DNA from: Casuarina equisetifolia
Lineage: Eukaryota; Streptophyta; Magnoliopsida; Fagales; Casuarinaceae
Direction: 5' to 3'
Assembly: GCA_028551475.1 (NCBI GenBank)
Contig: CM052354.1
Span: forward strand, 15,647,258 to 15,711,257
Length of the DNA stretch: 64,000 nucleotides
Below are positions 35,904 through 47,700 of the stretch, in pieces (the stretch's first letter is position 1; every line of letters starts with the position of its first letter). Below the pieces are notes generated by a model. That model searched no databases. It was given only the letters and a program-made list of their open reading frames with translations, and was not told where the DNA came from. Position numbers and translations under genes: made by a program.

Positions 35904-37986
35904 TGGCGAGCTGCATCATATAAAGATTAATAGGAAATTCACCTGTTTCAAGCATAAGTCTTTAGTTTGGCTTTTGGAGCTACTAAACCACATGAAGAGA
36001 ACTTTTGATGCAAGCATGATATCAGTTGTAACAAATGAAAGAAACGTTCCCGGAAATGCACGAGAATGACAAATGCCCGAACGTCCGTTGCTGGCAATCT
36101 AAATGCTTCTTTTAGCTCCAGTATGGGGAAGTTCCACATCTTCAATGCGGAGTTCTGAATTTAGGGATTTACTAACGTTTTTCTTGGGTTTTTACATGTA
36201 CGATGCTTGCTGCTTCAGTGCACCACCATTTCTCTGTATAATTCAGTGACTTGCCTCCTTTTATCATGTGATAATTGCTGATTATACATTTTGTTGCACG
36301 ATACAAAGCTTCGTTGATACTTCAGATGGTGAAACAGGAGACAAATTGATCTTGAAAATGAAATAATGTTTCAAATGAAATGCATTTGATGATTGAGTCC
36401 TAATTTTCAAATCCTACACGGTGACATTTTTAAATCAAATTAAAGTTTTCAAATAACTAACAAAATGGTGGCCCTTTATTAAGCACATTTATTGCACGTA
36501 CCATCAAACATGGAACCTCTTGACTTTAGAGAGGACTTATTCCTAATTAAGGCGAGTGCATTTTCAAATATTTAACAAAACCATGGCCTTTTTTTTTCCT
36601 TTCTCTTTTAACACGTATTCATGAATGTACTTATTTATTCCTAACTAAGTTATAGACATGTCAATTATTCTTGCGGTTTCAACTTGCAATGTCAAGCATG
36701 GTATCTCTTGATTTTAGACTATCCCTACTCTTAACTTAATCAAACATATATCAATCATTCTTGGATTGAAGAGAGATATGGCTATAATTCTTAGTTTTTA
36801 CTTTTGAAGGGTGAGTATAAGTCGATTCTTCAGTTTCATTTAGCATGTAAATACACATGCATAATGCCTGTATTCGATGCCCACGCTCACATAGGCTCTA
36901 GTCGTTCATTCTGAAAGCTACGGCGAGAATCGTACTCAATGTCCATTTCACCACCAAGGCATCTTGAAAGTGACTCGTATTCCATGAATATGATATTCAT
37001 CTTGTGCGATGTATGAAATATATGACAAAGGTAGTGTTAGAGTATTTCTATTGATTGGTCATGTCATATGGGCTCGAGTCGGACGTCCAATTGCTTCGAT
37101 TTGAATTATCCGGAGGATGCCTTATATATATTATATCTAAAAGATAGACAATCAAACCTATTTCTCGATTCAACAGGAGCCCAAAGAGATGAGCAGGTCC
37201 CAAATAACTAGAGAGATGTAAAAAGCAGGTCCGATTACGCTTACCCCCTCTGCGAGTGCGGGTCATCAATGGAGGATTACGTACAGTACCCCAAAACTGA
37301 CTGTGAAGATTACCAACCCAAATTTCCTTTTCAGCCCGTAACGCAACCTCTCTTGTTTTCTATCTCTCTGCCTATATGTCTATTACCTTTTGTCTGACCC
37401 CTCTTTTTCGTTGATGAAACATCGAGCCAATGGTAATTGGTTTTTGTTTCATGTGCTTTCTTTTTTGGGTTTTGCTTTCAGAAAATTGTCTAATGGGTCT
37501 CCCTGGAAGTGTAAAGCTGGTTCTTTGGGTTCGGTTATAAAAAATTTGGTATTGGTTTTCAGAAAACGGGTAGCAACCAAATTCTGCGAGTTATCTTATC
37601 TTGTTTTTCAGGTTCCCAATTTGTGAAAGTTTCGAAAACTTAGAACTTTGAATTCTCTTCCAGTATTCTTGGCGACCAAACTACGGTCTGTGTGCTATGT
37701 ATTGATTAGTTTGTTAATTCACACTACCAGTAATTGGTGATAATTGTTTCTAAATAATCAACCGGTCGTGTTTCTATCATACAAGCATACTAGCAATATT
37801 CTCTGATCTTGATCAAAACGAATGAAGACCTACGTATTTTGAGATTATTACTAATCATTTTGACAAGCCCTGTGTAAAAGTGGCAATGATGTTATAATTG
37901 GGGATGGGTATTTGAAATGGAACCCAGCATGGTATATAATTTCCGTCTTGTTGTTGAGCTACTTAGCAAATTATCTGCAGGCATAC
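35904..37986. other. 3' UTR of YJU2 and intergenic DNA before Copia 1
   Basis: The YJU2 3' UTR probably ends before about 36350. 36360-37250 is AT-rich with nothing recognised. At 37269 an ATG opens 48 codons (MEDYVQYPKTDCEDY), and CT-rich DNA at 37330-37400 ends in a donor-like AATG/GTAATT at 37429-37438. This could be the 5' end of the FYVE-SYLF gene, but I could not join it in frame to the exon at 44757. Confidence 0.35.
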
Positions 37987-38345
37987 TGATAGAAAACAAG
38001 AATTCTGGCAGGATCAACCGGAGGAATACCGATTCAGAAGAGAAAACAAAACCCTAGAAATTGGATAAAATTTTGCGATCCTATTTTATTAAAATTGATC
38101 TGGTTAAATACACGATTAGCTACAGATTATAAACGGAAAAGCATTTACACACAAAATCGAATCGAAGATCTTTACGAAATTACAAGATCTAGAAAAGGAA
38201 ACTTTTCCGGCGACGAGCGGCGGGCGAGGCGACTGCGCTCGATTGCGTGCAGGAGTGATGCGTGAACTGCTGACGTGGCCCTAGGGCGGATGTGTCACTG
38301 ACGTGGACGCTGACGCAGCGGCTGACGTGGACGACGATTCTAACA
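37987..38345 (-). repeat. 3' LTR of Copia 1
   Basis: 359 bp. On the minus strand it begins TGTTAGAAT and ends TTTTCTATCA. It lies directly after the polypurine tract. Confidence 0.95.
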
Positions 38346-41300
38346 TCCCCCCGCAAGCTGAAGGGGCAGTATGGACAGTCAGCTTGGATCGAAGAAGCTT
38401 AAATCGAGCAGAGGAGAGACCTTTGGTGAAGATGTCAGCAGGTTGATCAATGGTGGAGATGAACTGAATGAAGAGTTGTCGCCGAGCAAGGCGTTCTCGA
38501 ACAAAGTGAAAGTCAATCTCAATGTACTTGGTCCGAGCATGGAAGACATGATTGGCCGTTAAATATAAAGCAGACATGTTGTCACACCAGAGGGTTGGGG
38601 GCTGGGGGGGAAGAGCCTAGAGATCCCGGAGAAGGTACTCAATCCACATGATTTCGGCAGTGGTGTCAGCAAGGGATTTGTACTCAGCTTCAGTACTTGA
38701 TCTGGCAACGGTGTGCTGTTTACGAGAGCTCCAGGAGATGAGATTGCGGCCAAGAAAGATGCAGAAGCCACCCACGGACCTACAATCATCGCGGTCACCT
38801 GCCCAACCGGCATCAAAAAAGCCATGAAGAGAGGTGGTGGGGCCACGAGTGAGAAGAAGCCCTAGGCGGGGAGTGACAGTTAGGTACCGAAGGATGTGCT
38901 TCACCGCTTGCCAGTGAGCAGTGGTGGGGTTGTGAAGGAACTGACATGCAGTGTTGACAGAATAGGCAATGTCCGGCCGAGTAAGGGTGAGATACTGGAG
39001 AGCCCCCACAATACTGCGATAGTGAATGGGATCTGGGAGAGGATCCCCAGAGTACACCGATAATGGTTCATCAGTGGAGCACGGAGTGGAGATGGCCTTG
39101 GCGTCTTGCATCTTGGCACGAGTCAGAATGTCCAAGGTAAATTTGGCCTGATGGAGAATAAGGCCACTAGGAGTGGGTTGAACTTCAATGCCCAGAAAAT
39201 AGTGAATAGGGCCCAAATCCTTAAGGGCAAACTCATGATGGAGGGCCTGAAGAAGAGCGGAGAATGGTGCCTGTGGAGATCCAGTGAGAATAATATCATC
39301 CACATAAACAAGGAGGACGAAGCTGTACCATTGAGTGTGGAGCGTGAACAGGGAAGTATCGGCCAAAGAGATGACAAAGCCGAGGGAGACCAAAAATGAA
39401 CTCAGACGCTGGTACCACGCACGGGGCGCTTGCTTGAGGCCATAAAGAGAGCGGTAGAGCCGGCAAACATGGTGAGGGCGCTCAGGATCAATGAAGCCCT
39501 GGGGTTGTGTCATGTAAACAACTTCAGATAAATGCCCATGAAGAAATGCATTCGAAACATCCAATTGGCGAATGGACCAGCCGCGAGAGTAGGCAAGGGT
39601 GAGGACGGTGCGAACAGTGACTGGCTTCGCGACTGGGCTAAAGGTCTCGGTGTAGTCAATCCCTTCTTGCTGATGAAAGCCTTTGGCCACAAGGCGGGCC
39701 TTGTAGTGCTCGAGGGAACCGTCTGACTTGAGTTTGACCTTGTAGATCCACTTACAGCCAATGGGTTTGACACCTGGTGGATGAGGAACTAGGGCCCACG
39801 TGCCATTCTGAAGAAGGGCAGTATACTCAGCAGCCATAGCATCACGCCAATGAGCCTCCCGAACAGCCTGAGTGTAGCATGTAGGTTCAGGATGGGATGA
39901 GGCGGTGGCAAGGAGGACAACGATATGGTCACGGGTGATGTGACGGCGAGGGATAGTGCCATCCTGTAGATGCTATGGCTATTGGGGGGGTGGGGGGTCA
40001 GGGGGTCCAGGGCAGGGTGGAGAGGGCAAAGGAGATGCCGGAGGGGGAGAGGGATCAAGGGGAGAAGGAATCTCATGAGGGTCGGTGGATGGGGGTGGAA
40101 GGATAGGGACCACCGGTATGGGAGAGGTAGGTGAGGTGGGGTTTGGTGGGGAAGGGGGAGAGGAGGATGTCTGATGATATGGAAAGTCCTCCTCATGAAA
40201 TACCGCATCAGCAGCAATATAGGTGCGATGGGTAACAGGACAGTAGCAGCGATAACCTCGGTGGCCTAGAGGATATCCCAAAAAGACACAAGCACGGGAG
40301 CGAGGAGCAAGTTTGTGGGGAGCATAAGGACGTAAATAGGGAAAGACTGCACACCCAAAGACACGTAGGTGAGTAAGATTAGGGGGATGGCGAAACAAAG
40401 TTTGCCATGGGAAAATATTATTGAGGACTGGGGTGGGGAGACGGTTGATGAGAAAGACAGTGGTTTCAAAAGCAAAGTCCCAAAAATAGGAGGGAACTGC
40501 GGCCTGAGTGAGGAGAGTGAGGCCAGTTTCAACAATATGGCGGTGTTTGCATTCGGCAACTCCGTTTTGAAAAGGGGAATATGGGCAAGAGATGCGTTGA
40601 TGAATTCCAGTGGACTGGAGATAGGTACGAAAGGACTCGGAGAGAAACTCAGGAGCCCCGTCACACTGAATGACTTGGAGACGACATTGGAGTTGATTTT
40701 CGACAAACTTGTGAAAAATAGTAAAAATGTGAAAGAATTGGGAGCGGGTGTGAAACGAATAAAGCCAGGTAAATCGGGAGAAATCATCAATAAAACAGAC
40801 ATAAAATTTATTTTTATTGGAAGATTCAACGGGGGAAGGGCCCCAAATATCAAAGTGAACTAGTTGCAAAGGATGACTTGATCGAGACTGAGTAGGGGGA
40901 TGGGGATGACGATGGCTCTTACTTAGAGCACATGCCTTACATGGGGGATAGGAAGGGGAATTATAAGGAATATGACTAGATTGAAGCAGACGAACTAAAA
41001 TGGGTGGTGACGGATGACCCAGGCGATGGTGCCAGAGGAGCAGAGGACTGGAGCGAGACGCCAAGAAAACACGAGGAGACACGTCAGACGACTCAAGATG
41101 GTAGAGACCACGATCAAGTGTTCTGTGGAGGATAATTTGGTTTGTGAGATAAGAAATTGCCCAAAAATGAGTGGCAGAAAAAATGAAATAACAATTATTG
41201 TCTGACGTGAATTGAGAAACGGATAAAAGATTTTTGGAAATGGAAGGAACAACTAAAACATTGCGTAATTGAAAGGAGGGAGTGTGAAGGTTACCTGTGT

Positions 41301-42759
41301 GAGTGATGGGAAGGGAAACGCCATCACCCACGGTTAGTTGTTGAGAACCAGAGTAAGAAGTGACACCAGTGAGGACAGCGGTAGAATTAGTGACGTGATG
41401 AGAGGCCCCCGAGTCAGGATGCCAAGAGGCAGCATCTAAGGAGGAGGGGGGTGGGTTGGGGGGTCCATAGTGAGATAGGGGAGGCGGAAGTTGAGTGTAG
41501 TGGGCTTGAGGTGGATAATAGGTGAGAGGAGAGTTTGGGTAGGATAGATGGGCCTGGGGGTTAGATGGGCCGTGGTTGGTGGGTGGGCTGAAGGCTGGGT
41601 TGAACCTTTCACGGCAGTTGGACATGGTGTGGCCAGTGCGGCGGCAGAGGTGGCAGTAGGGCCCGTTGCGGCGACGGCCCCGAAAATTATTACGGGTGGC
41701 CCAATTATTGGCGGGTGGGCTAGGGAGAAGCCCATCAGAATGGGCCTAGGCTGCAGGGAATGCGGGCTGGCGTGAGCCCGCGCGTGCGCCAGGGCCTGGG
41801 CTTGGGTTAGCGCGGCTCGAGTGGGGCGCGCCCGAATGCGAGTGACCCACGAATGGGTCCACGTTCACGAGGCCCGCGAGTTGGCTCGAGTTCGCAGAGC
41901 CCGCGAACTGACCCGAGTTTGCCTGGCCCGCGAGCTGACCCGAGAGCTCGTGACCCGCAAGCTGACCCAAAAATGCTGCGTACGCAGCAGGGGCGATCGG
42001 GGTGGAGCTCCAGCCGTTGGAGCGGCCCTCCTGGGCCAAAATTAGGCCGTGGATGGCCTCGCGGGTGAGGTCCTGCATCTGCTGCAGGACTGAGACCGAC
42101 GTCGCGAGGCCGTCGTATTCTTCGCTGAGGCCACGGAAGACGTGAGTGAAATACTCATCGTCGGAGATGCGGCCGCCGATGGCGGCTAACTGGTCCAGAA
42201 TTTCCTTCACGTTGTGAAGGAATTCGGTCACAGTTCGTGATCCGCGGCTGATGGTGTGGAGGCGGAGTCGAAGGGCGGACGATCGAGCAAACGATTGGGC
42301 CGTGTAAGAACGCGTGAGGTGCGTCCAGGCGGCGGCCGAGGAGCAGATGTCCGTCAACTGCGTAACAATGGTGTTCATGGAGGTCGCCAAAATCCATCCG
42401 AGCGCGGCTTGATCGCGGAAGAGCCACGGGTGATACGCGGGGTTGGGCGATTTTGATCCATCAGGCCCAATTAGAGTTTCGGGCGGTGCGGGCTCACGAC
42501 TGTCGAGAATCGGGAGGAGCTGCTGGGAGATGAGAAACGGCAGGAGGCGCGTTTTCTAGATGACGAAATTGGTGCCGTCGAAGCGCTCTGTGGCGGTCGG
42601 AGCAGGCATCGTCGGCGATGGGGAGGCCACTGAAACTGTGGGAAGAGGAGGGGTAGGGGTAGGGTTTTGAAGATCGGTCATGGGGGTTTCCGGTGCGGAG
42701 GCGTTGGCCGTGGGCTCCGTTGATACCATGATAGAAAATAAGAATTCCGGCAGGATCAA
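38281..42759 (-). pseudogene. Copia 1 gag-pol (about 1,480 codons) with five nonsense codons
   Basis: One frame runs from 42731 to 38281. In order: Pro/Ala-rich N-terminus, gag (ATSMNTIVTQLTDICSSAAAW near 42390), a zinc knuckle CHLCRRTGHTMSNC (about 41610-41655), protease HPDSGASHHVT (near 41415), integrase with HFDIWGP (near 40850), QCDGAPEF (near 40660) and NGVAECKHR (near 40555), a Pro-rich linker, reverse transcriptase with DVSNAFLHG and LLVYVDDIILTG (near 39300), and RNase H ending in a [12 protein letters not shown] block. Stops fall at 42556, 41746, two near 39973-39981, and 38617. All are TAG, mostly where Trp or Gln is expected. The LTR-proximal C-terminus overlaps the 3' LTR. Confidence 0.92.
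42717..42731 (-). other. Primer-binding site of Copia 1, overlapping the gag start codon
   Basis: TGGTATCAACGG immediately follows the last LTR base and is complementary to the 3' end of an initiator tRNA-Met type. The final A of the LTR (42729) plus the TG of the primer site make an ATG. Translation from it (MVSTEP) reads straight through the primer site and stays open into gag. An upstream in-frame ATG inside the LTR (42759) also exists. Confidence 0.8.
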
Positions 42760-43104
42760 CCGGAGGAATACTGATTTAGAAGAGAAAACAAAACCCTAGA
42801 AATTGGATAAAATTTTGCGATCCTATTTTATTAAAATTGATCTGGTTAAATACACGATTAGCTACAGATTATAAACGGAAAAGCGTTTACACACAAAATC
42901 GAATCGAAGATCTTTACAAAATTACAAGATCTGGAAAAGGAAACTTTTCCGACGACGAGCGGCGGGCAAGGCGACTGCGCTCGATCGCGTGTAGGAGTGA
43001 TGCGTGAACTGCTGACGTGGCCCTAGGGCTGACGTGGCCCTAGGGCGGACGTGTCACTGACGTGGACGCTGACGCAATGGCTGACGTGGACGACCGTTCT
43101 AACA
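42729..43104 (-). repeat. 5' LTR of Copia 1, with a 17-bp internal duplication
   Basis: 376 bp. The 17-bp unit CTGACGTGGCCCTAGGG occurs twice in tandem (43012-43028 and 43029-43045). The other LTR has it once, which accounts exactly for the 17-bp length difference. Confidence 0.94.
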
Positions 43105-43109
43105 CATAC

Positions 43110-44756
43110 ATCTGTATGTGTTTTCCACATAGAGCATTAAATCCACTAGAAAAGATTTTGAATAGATTAGAGTAGATAGATGCTCAGGATATTACTCTTA
43201 ATATACAATATAATAAAAATATTCTTACACGCAAATCTTTTATCTTGAATTAAATCACTAGAAAAGATTTTGAAAAGATTAGAATTGATAGATGCTCTCG
43301 GGATATTACTCTTAATACAACAACAGAATAAAAATATTCTTACACGCCAACCTTTTATCTTGAATTAATTCAGGTAGTAACAATAATGTTTTAAGTATCT
43401 ATGATGCTCAAGAATTTAGTGGAGATGAAGACAAGGAATAGTAAAGGATTCATGCTAGAAAACTGACAAAAAAAGTTACGGAACTTTATGTTGCTTTCAA
43501 GGGAGAATTGATTAGAGGTTTCAATATCATTGTCACAATTGTGAGAACCCGTGTGAAAGACACATCAAGTTGAGGATAGTATTACTAAAATCATTTAAGC
43601 ACATAATTGAGCTCTGACGCAATTAGCGTTAAAGCATGATGCCTTTAGAGCTTCCCTTTGGCATTTAGGATCTTGTCCGATTTGTGATGACTTCAATATC
43701 TTATCATCTGACCAATGTTTAGTACACTGTCAATGTGGGACAAGGAAACAAGACAAGAGCTAAGTTTCTAGCCTTATTGAATGGTCTCAAAATATGTCAT
43801 AAAAAAAAAATTATAGCATTGGAGATTAAGGCTTATTCCAATTTGTGGTTCAATACATTAAAGGGGTTTTTTCAACTCCCTAGAATTTAGAATATGAGAT
43901 TTGACAATACTTGAGTCTTCTATAATATAATGTCAAGATCTCTTATGTGTTTTATAAAGCAAATTTTCTAGTAAATGGACTAGTAAATTTTATTTATTTA
44001 TTTATTTAGTTATTGGGCTACAAGTTGTGACAACATTGGGCTCACTACCAAGCAATTGTAGGAGAATAACTTGGAAAGATCAATTAGGTCTAGACCACTA
44101 CATGCCACCTTGAAACTAGGATTTTCTTTAATTTCTCTTTTTTTTTATTTGTGTTGTTATTTCTTTTAGTAATTCACGTCACTCTAATTTTTCACTTGGT
44201 AATTGTTATTTTACACCTACTACTCAAGGTGATGTCATAAAGGATTAGGTTTTACTGCCCACCCATGTATCTTCTAAGTAGGCCTAATGACTTAATCAGC
44301 CTATTCTATCAATAACAATGACAACATAATTTATATATTAAAAAAAATATTTAGTACAGAAGATATATAACCATAAGTTACTATTATCTTATCAAAATAT
44401 GTTCCTGTCAATATTAGTTGGTAAGATTTAAAAGAACTTTTTTTAATCAATTTAACGAGGAACCGCCTTTGTTTACAACATTCATTATTACAAAAAGAAA
44501 AATAACTATATTCAGAATGGAGTTAATTTTTCACATTCTTGCAAGATCAAAATGTTCTTATTTGGTTCATTAATAAAGTGGAGTTATTTGTCAGCACGGT
44601 AACATCATAGTTAATTTGAATTGTTAGGGAGCCAGATATATGTAATACAAATAATGCCACTGAATGTATAATTTAAAATTTTCTTTTGTCCTTGTTGTAG
44701 TTTGTTGATATTTCTGATTGACTAATAGATTTTTTTTCCTGGATGCGGGCAATTAG
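43110..44756. other. AT-rich region upstream of or within the FYVE-SYLF gene
   Basis: 43139-43369 is a two-copy tandem duplication. The rest is AT-rich without a recognisable frame. A polypyrimidine stretch and AG at 44731-44756 make a plausible splice acceptor for the exon that follows, so this is probably intron or 5' UTR DNA. Confidence 0.45.
43139..43369. repeat. Tandem duplication of about 112 bp
   Basis: The unit beginning CACTAGAAAAGATTTTGAA at 43144 recurs at 43256 and continues in parallel through GATAGATGCTC, GGATATTACTCTTAATA, AAATATTCTTACACGC and CTTTTATCTTGAATTAA. Identity is around 90%. It starts 35 bp beyond the Copia 1 target duplication. Confidence 0.85.
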
Positions 44757-47700
44757 GTTTCTAAGGAAGTGGATGACTGCAGAGAACAGGGTCATTTGGA
44801 ACAAACAAATGATCTTGAACAAGAAGAAAAAACGCAGGTGGGACATTTTGGAAATGAAATGCCTCAAAAGACCGAGGACAGATATGATGAACAAAATGTC
44901 TCAATTACTGACCATAAGAAAAAGGGTAAATTTTTTTATTATGATACTCCACTTCCTGAAGAAACTGGGATTTGGATACTTGTCTCTATCCCACCCGTGT
45001 CAGAGATTGAGCATGAAGAATGGACCAGAGGTTCATGCATGAATGGAGGATATATCCTTAATGAGGACATGGGTTGGAATCAGTTTGGTGTAGCAGAAGC
45101 GGAACTGACCATGTGGGATGCGGCTCAAGGGAAAGTTTCCGCTATTGCTTCTGGTGGTATCCGTGGATGTAAGGTTCCCCGGCCAGCGGAGCAGATTCTT
45201 GAGCAAGCTTGGGAGGGATTGCTCAGCCCCCTTATGGAGGCCAATTTTGGTAAGACCAACGAAATTCTTGAAGCAGAGCCACCAAGGTGTTTGGCAGACA
45301 GTACCGCTGCTGCTTGCATGCTATGTAATGTACGGTTTCATCCGATCATATGCTCTAGGCATCACTGTCGTTTTTGTGGAGGGATATTCTGTAATAGATG
45401 CTCTAAAAGGAGGTGTTCGTTGCCTTCAAAGTTCCGTACTAGGAACCCTGAACGAGTCTGTGATGTATGCTTTGTGCGGCTTGAGTCTGTCCAATCGTAC
45501 TTGATTGATGAAGTAAGTCGTGCTGCTCAGTTGCCAACCCATGATTTGACTGACCTCAGTACATTGAGATCATGGCTTAATTTTCCATGGGGCCAATCTA
45601 CGGAATATGAGATTTACAATACCACAAACACCATTCTGGTTATAACCAGGTAGCGTTTCAGTCCTGTGGGTAGTTGGCAAATTCAATTAGATTGATGCTT
45701 GATCCCAGCTACCTTAAAGCAATCAGCTCGGAATTTCTTCTTTTCCCAAAAATTGAGCTATTTTTTGTTAATAATTTTGATTATTATTATTATTATTATT
45801 TTGAAATTTGGAACTAAAAATTGTGACACACATAGAAAAAAATAGTTTATAATTAGTATAAGGAGTGAAACAAACCCTATATATTTTAACTTTGAGAAAA
45901 CACAAGCCTTTTTATTTTCCCCCAATTTTGAAGGTTTGCTTCTTACTTCTTAAAAAGAAAAAAATATAAAAAAGAGATAGGTGCACAACAAATCTTAATA
46001 AAATGTACGCATGGTTGTGGCACATATCCGTTCCTCCATTTCATAACCAACTTGCTTTTTTAAAAAAATAAAAAAATAATTATTGCACAATGATTTGTTC
46101 TATTCTTTTTCTTTTTAAAAAATAATAATTTGTGGTCAGTGATAAGTCAACCTTCAAACTTAAAAGATAAACATGTACTTTCTTAACATATTTTTGTTAG
46201 AAAGTGTGAGGAGTTATTAAATAAATATATTTTTTAAAATAGTGTTTGTTTATGTTATATTTTAGATTCCTTTGTTTGGTAACTATTTTCTAAAAGTTGC
46301 ATTTTTGTGTTTGAAAAGAGAAAGCTGTCTTCAGATGAGTAGCAAATGTGACTTTAATTTCTGGGGGCTTAGAAAACCCCAAGTTCAAATGTCATAATAT
46401 TTTATTAAGAAGTTCTGAAGCTCTATGTATATATATATATATTTCAAGAGCTATTGTACTTGGTGCTTGCTTTCATTCACTGACTAGGAACTCATACCTT
46501 GAAGGACTTTATGTGGCCTGGAGCATCTGTGCTAATCATGACCTTTATATATTGTTTCAGCTTTTAAACGAATAAAAACAATAAGGAAAAGCATGTTAAT
46601 GAAGTTCCCAAACACTTCCAGTGAATTCTAATCTGAGTTTTTGATTCTTTTGCGGTAGGTAACATAGTGGCATAGCATTGCTCAGGTTGGTACTCTGAAG
46701 CCTGAGAAGTCCATATCAGATGCTATTTTAAAACATGCAAGAGGCCTTGCTATCCTTACTATTGCAAAGGTTGGTGTGATTGTATCGTACAACATTGGAA
46801 CATGAGTAGTTGTTTCTCGTCGGGAAGATGGATCTTGGTCTCCGCCATCTGCCATTTCTTCCTTTGGTGTTGGTTCGGGAGTTCAGGTATAGGCTTTATC
46901 TGTAAAGTTTGACTACTTATCTCCTGCTTTGTTTAGGAATATAATTACTATATGACAAAGTGGTTAGAATTGAAATTAAAACTTGTAAGAGAAGCTTGGG
47001 AGTTAAAAGTTTGTGGGCTCATAAATTGATCTTATATGAACATGCTTAAGATTGTACAACTTCACGTATGTTATCATTGATCAACAAAATAGTTATAGCA
47101 TAAAGTTTTAGTGGTGTCTGCATTTCTTTTTTCCTATGTGTTTCTTACTCTTTTCACAATGTGAAATTTAAAGTTGACTGGTCGCACTTGGGTTGCAATG
47201 TTCTTAATAAGCAAATATAATATTGTTATTAAAAGAATTGACACATATAAAATTTTCAGGATAGTAATTAAATATTAATTTTGGGATTTTGATTAGCTAA
47301 GGCTTTTTGGAATAACTGTTTGATTTTGTAACTTCTAGACAGGAAAGAATGGAGGTCTAACTGATAATATGCTTTCAGTAAATTTTTGTTGAGGGATGTT
47401 TATAAATAAACATCTGTCAAAGTTCTACTCTTTTCTCTTTCTTTTTCTCCTTCCCTTTTTTCTTGGTTGGTATTAATTTTACCCAAGATAATTTATAAGG
47501 TCTCCACAACCATATAATAGATTTTCAGACTGTAGGAAACCATACTGCCCCACATGATTTCTTGAAAGAGAATCAAGCAAGCTGAGAAACAGATAAGATG
47601 CTAGATGTCAAAGCAAAAGGGTGGGGGTGGTGGTTCAGTGCTTTTGCCTTAGAGGCTGTGCTGATGGTAGAGTCTGGTAGTGCAAATGTTCTAAACCAGG

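Larger units (their letters stand above)
37987..43104 (-). mobile_element. Copia 1: complete Ty1/Copia retrotransposon
   Basis: Bounded by LTRs 37987-38345 and 42729-43104, with the perfect target duplication CATAC at 37982-37986 and 43105-43109. On the minus strand it has a primer site (TGGTATCAACGG, 42717-42728), one long gag-pol frame and a polypurine tract (GCGGGGGGA, 38346-38354). LTR divergence by hand is about 4%, mostly transitions, plus a 17-bp length difference. It is the GC-richest block in the window. Catalytic residues of protease, integrase and reverse transcriptase look intact. Only point nonsense codons break the frame. Confidence 0.96.

Noticed and set aside
37269-37415. Start of the FYVE-SYLF gene (MEDYVQYPK...)
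   Set aside because: Only 48 codons, and the available donor-like site gives a phase that runs into a stop when joined to the exon at 44757.
40369-40863. 164-codon plus-strand open frame
   Set aside because: It lies exactly antisense to the Copia 1 integrase, and its amino-acid make-up has no domain. It is a shadow of the real frame.
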